Assembly: GCA_963682025.1 (NCBI GenBank)
Contig: OY821519.1
Location: 137,368,094-137,432,093, forward strand
Origin: Cordilura impudica
Taxonomy: Eukaryota > Arthropoda > Insecta > Diptera > Scathophagidae
DNA length: 64,000 nt
Direction: 5' to 3'
The translations under genes were made by a program, and so were the position numbers. Below are positions 11,946 through 23,253 of this stretch, piece after piece (within the stretch, counting starts at the first letter, position 1; each line of letters opens with the position of its first letter). The notes beneath the pieces are model-generated. The model searched no databases and was not told the DNA's origin. It saw nothing but the letters and a program-made list of their open reading frames with translations.

Positions 11946-12248
11946 ATACAACAAGTGTTGTGAATTTCCCAATTTTTTATTTCATTTAGGAAAACATGAT
12001 AAAGTTAATATATCGCACCTGTACATCTAAATTTTGAGTAGAGGCAAAAAACGGTTTTTTTTAATATTTACTATAAAATTGAAAAACAGTTGTTTCATTG
12101 TAAGGAATTGCGAATAATACATATGTATCAACAGTGGTTGTCTTTGCGATTTTCAGTGATCATCAAAAATAACAAGTTTTTTGGGTGCAACTCAAAATAA
12201 GCCTTTTTAGCTACTCTTATAACAAAAAGAGGGTTACAACTGTATTTG
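11946..12248. other. Short unassigned gap between HINE copies
   Basis: About 300 bp of AT-rich sequence with no recognisable gene separates two same-strand HINE copies. Confidence 0.5.
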
Positions 12249-13040
12249 TACCCTATACCACTATGTGGTTTGGGTATAATGACTTTGTGCTGCTGTTTGT
12301 AACAACCAAAAATATTTGACATAGACCCATCTTTAATTATACCGATCGAATCAGAATCACTTTCTGAGTTGATTTAACAATGTCCGTCCGTCCGTCCGTC
12401 CGTCCGTCCGTCTGTGTGTCCATGTAAAGCTTGTAATCAAACTGCATGTCGCAAATATGAATATATTTTTATGAAATTTGGTATATAAGCTTTTATCGGC
12501 CATGGGATGAACGCTATTGAAATTGGTGAGAATCGGTCCATGTTCAGACCTAGCCCCCATACAAATTACCCATATGAAATCGACATAAATTGCCATAAGA
12601 TCCAAATTGTCATATAGATCTTACTAAAATTGGGTTTGTATGCGTTCATTACATCCATTAATGAGTAGTCCAAAAATGATCCCTTTGACCCCATACAGAG
12701 CTGCTTCCCGATCTTCACTTAAATCTATTAAAAAACAAAAATATTGCACTGATTCTTCTCAAATTTTGTTTGTATATATTTTTGCAAAATACAAGAGACT
12801 TTACCAAACATGATCAGGATCGGTCCATTTTTGGACCTAGTCCCTATATAGATATAGCATCCGATATGAACTTTTTCATATCTGCAGCCAAAAAAATTAA
12901 TAAAAATGCCACTCAAATTCGGTTTTTGCTAATTTTCTATATCCAGTTAGTTGGGCCTATGAGATAGGGTTTCTAAACGCATGGTATAGGGTATCATATA
13001 GTCGGTCTAGACCGACTATAATTTTCTTACTTGTTTTTTT
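12249..13040 (+). repeat. HINE, complete and well preserved
   Basis: TACCCTATACCACTATGTGG at the start, (GTCC)n with seven units at about 12382-12408, AGTCGGTCTAGACCGACTAT hairpin at 13000-13019 and TTTTCTTACTTGTTTT at the end. At about 790 bp it is a good reference for the family consensus. Confidence 0.8.
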
Positions 13041-13399
13041 TTACGAAAGACTAGAAAAATCGATGTAAGATTTTTTCAGTGGATAGATATGACCACTGTG
13101 TATCGTTTCCTTGCAAAAAGTGAAAACTGAAAAATTTTGAGTTGACTCACTTTAAGAGGTACAGGTGCGATATCTAATGTTTGACATTATTTTGGGCTAA
13201 AAATATATTAAACTTTTACATTAAAAGCAGTTTTTTTTTTTGAAATATTTATTTATTTATTTTTGTTTATTTTTTTTTCTGTTATTCAGTCTTCATATAT
13301 TTCAGTTGTTTTCATAACAAGAATTTAATTACAATGCAAAAAAAAATACCAGTACGAATAACAATAGTAATGACAGTTTTTTATTCCGACTCAGGACAG
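13041..13399. other. Unassigned AT-rich stretch with a CACTGTG heptamer
   Basis: No gene. A CACTGTG at 13094-13100 is the kind of terminus used by Transib/RAG1-type elements and lies about 300 bp beyond the 3' end of the Transib-like pseudogene, but a matching partner end was not convincingly found. Confidence 0.35.
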
Positions 13400-13985
13400 C
13401 TAGATGAATCTAAGCTGCAAGCTACACAATATTTTTGAAAAAATTTGTAAAATATCATTATCGACATCATTCTTTTTTGACTTGCGTAAATTTGAAAGCA
13501 AGAGATCTGATGAACACAGAAGTGCATGCAGTAAGTTCTCCATTGCATTACATCGGGATGTTTTTCCCATATGGTGTTCACGGAAGTTGCGGTAATCTTT
13601 GTTCCGGTCTTCTAACCCTTCTTCCAACATTTTTCCTATTGGAAGTGGTGACACTTTAATTATATCGGCTCCATGTATTAAGATTTTATGTATGGAGCAA
13701 GACATATAAAACCAAGGATACTGTGTAATTAAAAGTTCTACGGTCTGTAAACCATATTTAATAAAAGACTCGATATCGATTTTGTGCCCACAAGCTATCG
13801 AGCGTAAAATGACACTCAATCTGTATTTTAGATTCTCATTCAGTCCGATTATTACGGATGCACTTTGAGGTGTTTCCTTAACAATTTGGAAATCTTTATA
13901 TAATTTCGTTTTGTTGGAACATTCGTCGAACATCTTAGCGGGTCTTCCACGATTAGTCAGTGGATTGACTAATAAAAGTTGTTTT
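13400..13985 (-). pseudogene. Transib (RAG1-like) transposase, internally deleted
   Basis: The minus-strand frame of 177 codons, extendable upstream to about 13985, begins with GRPAKMFDECSNKTK, the RAG1/Transib-type N-terminal linker. It then jumps to the C-terminal part: a helical stretch, TQYPWFYMSCSIHKILIHG, then LPIGKMLEEGLEDRNKDYRN. The last block aligns with the RAG1/Transib region holding the catalytic Glu (E-x-x-N-K). The central region with both catalytic Asp and the Cys cluster is missing, so the copy cannot be active. The first half is weak and the second half clear. Its closest relative in the window is the copy at 44014-45871. Confidence 0.75.
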
Positions 13986-15539
13986 TTTAAAGTTTGTGGC
14001 TGCCTCTATGGTTGAATTTTCATTTCTCAGCCAATTTTGCGACATAGTTTCTAATTTTTTTGCCTATTAGAAGGATTTCATTAGCATCACACATGTTGAT
14101 ATTAATTATATTTTTATATGACTTTCAAGGGCAGAAAATATTGTAGTAGGCACTGGCTCGTAGCGCCATAGTAAATAAACTTCTCGTCTGAGCACCGACA
14201 TTGTTCCTAAATAATGCAATATCATGTAATGTTTCAGATGGCTGCAGATGATTTGGACATCATGCAAGCACAAGAGAACATAGTAATTAAAAAAAAAAAA
14301 ATATTCCAGAGCGAATACCCACGAATATCAGAAGTTCGTTCGACGGAACTCTTAGTTTGGCTATTTTCAAGCAGTTAGTGGTATAGTCAACTTTAACCAT
14401 ATTTTTTTCTACAACACAGGTCACAAACAATTTTTTTTAGTTGATACTAACTCCAACTACAAACTAAACCACTTTTCTTTCACTTAATTGAGACAAATGC
14501 AACTTTAGAGAAAATATGGCAATGCTAAGAAAATACATGTTACAGCTTAGTGATGCACCGGCTGAAACATATGTTGTGTTTGACAGTTCACAGCTGTTGA
14601 ACTAGAGCATGCCAATCAAAACATAATCGATATATAGATTTAGCGGAATAAAGCGACAAAGACACAATTTTGGCGCAATAAAGTACTTTCAAAATTGAAT
14701 TACCTACGCTAGATCGACAATTTCGCCCCACAGTGGAGCGGTCAAATCTGGAGATAATGATAGTCAGTCAAGTTCTTTAACAGCACACATTCAGAGAAAT
14801 TTTGTTGCAGAAGCTACACTGCTTGATGATACACCATTCTGATGAACAGAGTAATCATTATTGCCTTTTTCCTGCATTTTCGGGTAGACATAATGAGCCA
14901 GCATTCATCAATATCATTTCTCATCGACAGTTTCGCTTTTTCTGAAGAAAAATTACTAACGATTAGTCAGTCACTTTTCGGTAACAAAATGATATTTCCT
15001 GGATCGTGTGTGGATTTTCCGTTTGCCGAAATTCAGCAATTTTGCTTTTAAGCGACACCACAGAGTGTTAATTTGACCTTGTCGGTCTTCAAAATTTTCT
15101 TCTAAAAGTCAATGATTCGTGCGTTTGTTTGGTCATATTACACCGTTCCACAAAATTGAACTTTTGGTTGCACACATGAAAAAAATTAGTATATTCTGAA
15201 AGAGGAGCAAGAAATAAAATACTAGTATTTCCAATAAATGCAAATTTATACTCGTATTTACAAAAAATTAATCATACCAACAGTATTGCACATAATAAAT
15301 TTTGTTATCGCCTTTATCAAAATTCCTTACATGACAGGATTTCCGGATATGAACTTGTATGTTGATATAGAGATGAATAAATAAATAAATTCTTTTCTTT
15401 TGAGAATTAGCAGATGTTTTTACAAATCTTCTAATATTAAATTATGTACATAAGAAATCATAAAAGAAATTGTCGTTTGCAAAACAATTATTTAATTCAT
15501 TAAATTATTAAGATAAAATTAATTATTAGGAAATTTTGG
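13986..15539. other. Unassigned stretch; no gene recognised
   Basis: Minus-strand frames at 13990-14290 may be a decayed continuation of the Transib-like pseudogene, but I could not align them. A CACAGTG occurs at 14729-14735 and might be the other end of that element; its flank does not match the 13.09-kb end. An in-frame 69-codon ORF at 14842-15051 (+) resembles nothing I know. Confidence 0.4.
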
Positions 15540-16300
15540 ACGCTTGTTTCATCGTTTATGTGTTTCGCGACAAAGCAACCAACAGTACTCTGACAACATG
15601 TGTCTTATTAAATTCCATATCTTCTATTTCTTGGTGAATGCGTTTTCCATCTTCGTCACTAAAAACTTCCTAAGTTCGATGGAAAAAAATTTAATGGATG
15701 TAGAGGAAGTGTAGCTTTAGCGACATGTTGACTCCCTTAGCAATGTCCTTGTAATTGTTGGCTCTTTTATTGCCAAGAAATTTCGCTATAACATTTTCAA
15801 AAGCTATCCAAGCTCTATTTTCGACAGGACTTAGTGCATTTTGAAAATCTGTCCTATTTAAAAGTTTTTTGTTTATGGAACCATAAAAATATAATTGTTA
15901 CAAGTCTGGCCATAAAAATGTTCTTAATTTTCGCATCGTATAATTTTTGAAAAATTTGTTTCAACATCCTAAATGATACACTTTCTTTATTTAGTGTTCG
16001 TATATTGCTTCGGATCATACGAAGTTTTCGTGCATAATTCATTAAATGGATTCGACTTCGCACGTTTACGACCAGCTTTAATTTTGAACTCTTCATTATT
16101 TTAAACGGGAAACTATTAATTCCGCCGTTTTTTTCGAAATGCCAGTGTTTCGTGTCAAATCATTAAAATCAGCTTGTGTCACGAACTGAGGGACTGAAGA
16201 CCTAAGTTCACTAGCTGAAGGTAAAAATTCCGATGGAGACGGTTCTCTGGTCGATTGTACTTCAATTGGAATTTCATTGAGTGCGCAAATTTCTTCCAAA
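15540..16300 (-). pseudogene. Decayed second copy of the 401-codon orphan transposase
   Basis: Minus-strand frames align in order with the ORF at 23254-24459. QFVTQADFNDLTRNTG then ISKKTAELIVSRLK matches QFNQEEISDLVRDLG/LSKKASEILASRLK. ENRAWIAFENVIAKFLGNKR matches the ERNAW...FLGNKK segment. VNMSLKLHFLYIH matches CNMSIKVHYLHSH, and SDEDGKRIHQEIEDME matches SEEQGERFHQDIRTIE. The Arg-Phe-His block has changed to KRIH, the centre is deleted and stops are frequent. It is an older relative and carries no visible long inverted repeats. Confidence 0.7.
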
Positions 16301-16559
16301 ACGACTTAGAAATATTAAGTTAATGTAACAATTTCAGTTGTCACTTTGTTTTCCAAAAGCACAGTAGTTTAATTTAAAACAGTACATTTCACTAAATTCG
16401 TTTAGTGACATTTTAATACTAATTGATCAACGATACACGTGTTAATATTTTCTAATAAACAAGCTGATATTACCGTTATGTTTTAAAAAAATATATACGT
16501 TGTGTATTTTTGTATGGTATTTTTTAATTACTCCGTTTACATTATTCCGTTACTCACAT

Positions 16560-17095
16560 TTTTCACGAAAACACGGATTGAGACACGGGTATTTAAATTT
16601 TCGACGTAGATTCCGAATATATATATAGGTCTTCTTCATGTGTGCAAAAGTGTGTAGAACGGTGTTACAAGTGAAGTAGACGGTCTCCCAGCAAAATTCT
16701 TTGAGACGATTGCTCTTTATACGTAAACAAATGCAAATCATCCTTCAAACTGTGTTGCAAAGTGACTCCACTGACGCCAAAATGATGAGCGATGTAAAGA
16801 AATGACTCATTTGGGTTTTCGTCAACACGCTTGGGCGTTGATGAACGGCATGTGGATAATCTACCACTGTCCCAGGCTCAACAAAATTCGACAATAAGTA
16901 GCGAATAGTATTGTCAGACGTTGCTGCGATATGCACATTATGTTAATACAACTGAATGACTATTTTTAATTTACAACGTCACTATTTCGGTGCGTTGTTT
17001 TAGTGTAAGGGGATACATGGTAAAAACTCTCAAATGTCAAAGTTATTGAATGTTGCCTCACTGTCGTAAACGATGGCGCACCCTGTATATTTATA
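16560..17095 (-). pseudogene. Mariner-like element: 5' terminus and N-terminal HTH
   Basis: The right end, read on the minus strand, begins TATACAGGGTGCGCCATC, a typical insect mariner-like terminus. Inside, decayed frames give NTIRYLLSNFVEPGTVVDYP, then HFGVSGVTLQHSLKDDLHLF and TYKEQ. These match the helix-turn-helix half (R-x-L-x-x-F-x-x-T-G-S-V-x-D, then L-H-K-D-L-H-L-H-P-Y-K-x-Q) of mariner-like transposases. The catalytic half is absent. Confidence 0.6.
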
Positions 17096-19814
17096 TTGCA
17101 AAATTTTAAATTTATTTATATTTATTTTATGTATATTTGCTTTTAGTGTGAAAGTAACGAAATACTTAAATTTTAAAACGAATTCACATATAAATAACTC
17201 ACACCAACTGGCATCAAAACAAATGTAAAGGACAAACACATACACAATACTACTACATACTCATTTATGTTAGTTGAGCATGTGAAGAATTTATGGTTTT
17301 TTTAGTTGAATTTAAATCTCTGTAAATGGATTTTACAACAGAGAAAAATCAGTTTCAAATGGTAAAAAGTAGTTTTATGTCGGAAAAAGAGGGAGCAAAG
17401 AAAGAATGGTGAAAAACAAATACAAAAGAAAAGTGTTCTTATTTTTAATGTAGCAAAACAAAATTTCTTAGAAGGAAACAAAATGACTAACCAGTGATAG
17501 TTGAAAGAAGGGGTTTGCTTTGTTATTTTTGCCACAATTTCGAGCAAAAAATCTGTTGTTTTGAGCAAAAATTTTTGCTGGGCTAAATACCAAAGTGGAA
17601 ATAATGCAATTTACAATAAAAATAAAGAAGTGCCAGGCAAAGAGTCTACATATGGAACAATATGAAACAATAAAAATGTATAGATTTCACTTAAATGGTT
17701 TAGTACTTGGCTCAGTTTGCAGTCTTTAACAAAAAAAAAAAAATTATTTAAACCACATTGAAAGGCTATGCAAAAATTATTATTTTAAAAGATTTTCTTG
17801 GAAGGAAAATTATTTAGCAACATTTGTTAGACTAAAGGAATTTTAATGCAGACTGCTTTAATAGAAAATTTTAATTTTTGTTAAGAACTTTTTACTAACC
17901 TGAAGTTTTCTGACAAATCAATTTCCATGCTTAAATAAAACCCCAAATAAATAAGAGTTAAAATTTAACATGATCTGAATTTGGACAAACGTTCTTTTTT
18001 AAGTCCAAAATTTATAAAATCAAGTTAGTAAAGTCAGAATTCTATGGCTTTCTAGAATAACCGCGTATGTCATAAAATCAAAATGTTCAGGGGAGCCAAA
18101 AAACGTTATATTTGAAATTATGGGCTCGATATAAAGTTTTTAGAGCTTTTTATTTAACAGCCCTGTAGATATGGGCAAATAAAAAATTTATATAAAATTT
18201 TGAGTCAAAAATCTTCAGAGGAATAGATCCTAGAGAAGGACGAAAAAAACAATCTGTAAATAACACTTAAAGTGTGTGCAGATAAAACAACTTGTGTCGA
18301 CAAACGTCGCTTTTTTGAAAAAGAAAACTACCAATGCAACCACCCATGTAGAAAAAAGTTGTTTTTGCTTGAAAATGGATTTTTTTGTTCGTCAACAAAA
18401 AGTTAACGAGACGTAGCATAACATAACAACATATAAGAATAATATTGATAAAAAATAACAGAAATAAACACACAAGTTTTTATAAGTGGTTTTGCATTTT
18501 TTTCATTAATAACAACGTACGTCGCTATGTGTCGTTTTCTGCGAAAATAAATTGTCAGCGATCAAACGTAGGTTGACATACGTCGATAGTGCTGCAAATT
18601 ATTTTAATAAACATTTAAGTTCCGTCGTTAATTAAAGAAAAATCTCAGAAATGGTCCATATTTTTTTTTTAATTTAACACATGTAAAGAGCGTTAACAAT
18701 TAATATATTTGGCATCGTTAACTCAAAACTGACAAAAAATGGACATACGCAGTTATTCCAGAAAAACACAAAATTAAGGCCTCATGATTCTCTCGTGATT
18801 TTTTCGTTTCATTGAATGAAGTATATATATTTTAAATACCATAACCACTCTGCGAACATTGTTGATCAGACAGGTTTCTGTTAATAGGATACAAAGCGGA
18901 TCATATAAGATAAAAAGAGGGAACCAAATAAAGAAAAATTTAGCCTAGAATTTTTCATTTCTTGTTTAATTTTTAAAGGATTGCATTGAAATAAGGAACA
19001 TTTTTGATTACTTATACTCAGCATCGAATGAAAGAGAAGAATCTTGGCAAATTTTTCTAAAAAAAATTTTATCCTGCAATATCATTTGAAATTTACAATA
19101 GATTTTTTTGCTTCTTTCTTTAAATGTTAATATTAATTTTAAGTTTTGTTCCAGAAAAAAAATGTAATGATTTACATAGAAAGGCAAATTATTTAGTGGA
19201 AAAAGTTACGCTCTTTAAAATTCAAAGTCACTTAATCATGAACGGCGACTTATTCCATTGGGTTTCTATTTTTCAACGTAATACTATCCTAAATAAAGTT
19301 TTGAGTTGAGGATTCAAATTGCCGCCAGTGTTGACAACCAAGGGATAAATACAGTTTGACAACTGGCACTTTAGTTTTAGTAAAAATTAAGCTTTAAGAG
19401 CTGTATGCAGCTTGTTAAGGAATCTTAGCAGAAAATTTTCATATATTTTTTAAAGAAAAAAAAGCACAAAAGTACCTTTCAGTGCAACAGTAGCAATCAG
19501 CGGTTTTCTGTCAATTACTAAGAATTGTGAAAGGAACTTCTAATTTTTTAAGCTTATTACATTTTGTTGATACTTACTTCTCCTGTCAAAATTCCGTTCA
19601 GAAAGAACGATAAATTTGATATTCCTGCTCGAAGCCTGGGTTGCCTTACTTAATTTACACCAAAAAAAAATTAGTAAAAACAATACTAGTTTTTTAAAAA
19701 GCTACAGACTAACAACAGAAATTTTTAGACAGAAAAATTCCTTAAGCATTTCTGAAGCGTTTTTTTTTATATGAAGTTTTTGATTCCTTAGCAAGCTGAA
19801 TACAACTCTTTACA
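17096..19814. other. Unassigned AT-rich stretch
   Basis: About 2.7 kb with no recognisable gene. Several short frames exist, all low complexity or interrupted. CCAGTGTTGACAACCAAGG near 19326 looks like a hAT-type terminus but has no partner. Confidence 0.45.
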
Positions 19815-20117
19815 TGGTAAAACAAAACTAATAAAAGTTTTTCGGCGACAATTCAAAAATTGCCTACAAAATATTGTCGAAATATTCATCAACTGGGAAT
19901 AATTGAAGAATTCAGGCACATTGGTGATGCTCAACACACTGGCCATCCAAAAGCAAGCCGTCCAAATACTAACACCTGAGAAGTGCATAAGAGTGTTGAT
20001 GAAAGTCCAGGGACATCAGTTCTCCATCGTGAACAAGAATAGCAAATTTGGAGAAGATCTCACTGAAGATCTGAGAGTCCACACTTAAAAAGTTCTATAG
20101 ACACAAGAACTAAAGCC
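19815..20117 (+). pseudogene. Mariner-like transposase, N-terminal half (split by LINE)
   Basis: Plus-strand frames give IEEFRHIGDAQHTGHPKASR, then VHKSVDESPGTSVLHREQE and LTEDLRVHT..KVL.TQELKP. This is the HTH-containing N-terminus (T-G-x-x-x-D-x-x-R-S-G-R-P; V-x-x-S-V-x-E-x-P; L-x-K-D-L; T-Q-E-L-K-P). The last ten bases, AACTAAAGCC (20108-20117), recur at 27234-27243, where the rest of the same gene resumes. The gene was therefore cut by the LINE at 20118-27233. Confidence 0.65.
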
Positions 20118-20619
20118 TATTTTTATTTTTTTTTTTTTTTTTGTAATTCGTCTTTATTTATTGAATCTTCACATAGGTTTGTGAAGTAACAATAAGTTAT
20201 TAAACTTAGTTTAACTTAGTTTTAGTTATTCATTTATTGTAAATACATATGTAATCTAACGATAAAAAAAATTGTATCATCCAATGAGATCAGCAGTCTC
20301 CCTCCTTCTTGGCGTTGTTGGATACGGTTGTTGATTAAGTTACGTGAATTTATTTTATTTATTTTTTTATTTATTTATTTATTGGAACTGCTCCATACAC
20401 AAGACTAAAAGTCTTATTTTACAGTATGGAACTGATTATATCGAAAATTATAAAATCATTAATAAATTCGTAACTTAATAACTAATTACAAATTTTATTT
20501 ACATAAAATGCAAAGAACAATAAGATTAAAATTGAAGAATAAAGTTGAAATATTTGAAATTTAATTTAATCCAATGTATTATAATATCAAATAATATTTG
20601 ATGTTTTAAATTGTTATGC

Positions 20620-22157
20620 CGAAAACAGTTTAAAAATATTTTCTTTAAATTTTCGTTCGTTACTTAAAAGTAGAGAGCTATGGGGTATAGAATTCCAGGG
20701 AGATACTGTGAATATGTAGAAATGTCACTCCGATATTAAACTTTTATATCTAATTGTTCTAATTCTTTTTCCCCTGCTTTTATCTGAAATATAAAGATTG
20801 TCGTACAGATGATCCGGTTTGTGCGTATACACTATTTTATGTAAAAAAAACTAAAACTCTTATATTTAAAAGATTATCTAAAGAAACGCATATAGCTGCG
20901 ATGAAAACAAAGATACACTAGAACTTCTATTAAGTCCATATACATATCTGATTAAGTTGTTAAATGCAACGTTCAATTTCCTTTTACTAATTGTATCACT
21001 TTTCACAAATAGCTCACAACCATACACTAAAACAGGCTTCAGATAACTTTTGGAAAGTAAGAATCTTATTTTCATAGGTGTACAATGCTGGATTTGCCAC
21101 AGTGTTCTATTCCTAGATAAAGTACGATCACAGGCATAGTTAATGTGGTTCGACCATGTAAGAGTGTCATTGAAAAATATACCTAGATTATTAGCAGATT
21201 TTACGATTTCAATTTTCTGATTATTTATAATTATATTAGGTGTAACATTAAGTTTGGAAAGTCGCTTTTGAATTACAATGCATTTAGATTTTTTCGGATT
21301 TATCTCTTAACCATTTGCCGTTGCCCATGTATAAATACGATGGAGATGCTAATTAATATAGATAATACACTGGTCGCTTAGGGCATTACTACAGCTGGTA
21401 TAAATTGAACGTCATACGCGTACATTCTTACATTGCATTAAAATGCCTGGGAGGTCATTTAAGTACAATGAGAATAATAGTGGCCCAACAATGGACCCCT
21501 GAGGTACGCCCCTTGCTACAGGCAGTGTCTTTGAATTTTGGATTCTAGTTTCAACATACTGATACCTGCCACGTAAGTATGTTGACAACAACTGAGTAGC
21601 GGTCGAAGAAAAATTAAAAAAGTTTTTAAGTTTGTAACAAAGAATGTTATGATCTACGGTATCAAATGCTTTTGAATGATCTTAAAGTATTAAAAATGTA
21701 GTCTTGCCATCATTAAGTTTCTCCCTAATCTCCTCTGTAACATCAATTAAGGCTGTTAGGCAGCTGGGTTTCCTTCTAAACCCTGATTGACGATCTGTTA
21801 GCAAGTTATTGTCATCCAAGAAACGAGTCATTTGTTTATGCATAACTAATACGCTCGAATACTTTAGAGATAAATGGAGGAATAGCTATTGGTCTATAAT
21901 TGGAACCAGCTTTGGGTATTGTAATGATTTTATCTATTTTCCAATTCGATGGGAAATGGCTTGAAGTTAATATTAAAGAAAAATGTTATAATTGGAAGTA
22001 GCTGAGGTAAAAGAATCTCAAGAAACTTAGTATTAATCCCGCCCACTCTTATAGAGTTCGATTTTATAGACAATAAACTAGATAAAACGTCACATTGGTC
22101 TACTGCAGCAAAAGAAAAAAAGATTCAGCATCGTTATTCGAGTGACTATTGATATAA
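20620..22157 (-). pseudogene. Second LINE: reverse transcriptase and C-terminal domain
   Basis: Reading the minus strand, INTKFLE follows the insertion point. Then comes an NF/IPKAGSNY-type region, the RT motif RGVPQGSIVGPLLFSLYLND at about 21510, and a damaged Y-A-D-D box (VYDVQF). Downstream is the C-terminal segment FLLSKSYLKPVLVYGCELF then LNVAFNNLIRYVYGLNR, a domain common after the RT of CR1/jockey-group LINEs. Frameshifts and stops are frequent, and the catalytic box is lost, so it is inactive. Confidence 0.65.
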
Positions 22158-22197
22158 TAACACAAGGGAACAATGGTTCTGTTGATTAAGAACTGAA

Positions 22198-22718
22198 TAT
22201 CAGCTCGACTTTTCGAGATATACCGTTATGTTCAAAATTAAGGCACTTCCGCTACATATATTGGAATAACTTGAAAACGGTTCACCATATTAAATTTAAA
22301 AAAAAATCCGAAACTCGCAAACAATATTCTCTTAAAGCCGTGCTAACTTTGTTTTTAAATTTTCCAAGTAGTTTTAGAGATATCGTTCAAGTTTTGAAAA
22401 AAAAAATAAAATTTTTTTAAAAAAAACATTTTTTTTGTTCTTTAAAAATTCCTAAAAAATAAAAATGGGACAGAAATCACAGTTTTGGTCTACAGACAGT
22501 TAGCTAAATATATTTCGAATAAAATGAGCTTTATTTCATTGCAATCGGTGCACAACTTTTGATTTTGTTCACGATTTACTGAATTGATATAAATCGCGAT
22601 TTCCATACAAAAATAACATTTTCTAATGTGTAAGTGTTTGTATGTAATAAGTTAGTTTTTTATGATTCTAAGAATTAAAAAAATTAAGTAATAAAAAAAG
22701 ATTATTTCATTTTTATGG
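22198..22718. repeat. Left 521-bp inverted repeat of the orphan transposon
   Basis: It begins TATCAGCTCGACTTTTCGAG and ends at ...CATTTTTATGG. It is the reverse complement of 24528-25048 with a handful of substitutions (for example GACAGAAA versus GACAAAAA). Confidence 0.85.
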
Positions 22719-22917
22719 TTGCGGTAGCAAACTCATAACGCCTATAAATTTTATTGTCCCTTTATGACACCTAGTCAGTTCACAGTCAATTAAAGAGAAA
22801 AAAGAAAAGTCCACTTGTTTTTATTGATGTGTGGTTTACCGTTGGTAACGGATGATGTGGCGAATACACGTTTATAAAAAATAGAAAAAGTGTGTCAGAT
22901 TTTATTAAAAAAAATTA

Positions 22918-23253
22918 TTTTGACTACTTCGGATTTACCATGGAAACCCGTGACAAGTACTGGATTCCTAATACTGTATGTAAAAACTGTGTAGAGTATT
23001 ACCAATGTATACACCAATGATCTGGCGGGAACTTTCGAATCATTATGATGATTGTTATTTTTGCGCTGTCAACATAACAGGCATTAATAAAACAAACCGG
23101 TCTAAATGGATTTATCCTAACGTGTTGTCTATTACCCAACCAGTCCTGTACTCTAGTGAGGATTCAGAACCATAACCATCTACATCTACACACAATTTCC
23201 ACGACTTACGACAAAATGTTCCTTCACCAATTTCTGAATTTGGATCAGATGAC
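22918..23253 (+). pseudogene. Decayed N-terminal region of the orphan transposase
   Basis: Two frames upstream of the main ORF encode its likely N-terminus. One reads DYFGFTMETRDKYWIPN then VCKNCVEYYQC. The other reads PMIWRELSNHYDDCYFCAVN and then RSKWIYPN, running to an in-frame TAA at 23173-23175. The paired Cys (C-x-x-C then C-x-x-C) suggest a zinc-binding N-terminal module. One frameshift between the two pieces (near 23010) and the TAA break the gene, so the full protein is probably no longer made. Confidence 0.6.

Noticed and set aside
14842..15051. 69-codon ORF on the plus strand
   Set aside because: No recognisable motif, no neighbours and no length beyond chance in this region.
19326..19345. 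Second hAT end (CCAGTGTTGACAACC)
   Set aside because: No inverted partner or 8-bp duplication could be found within several kilobases.
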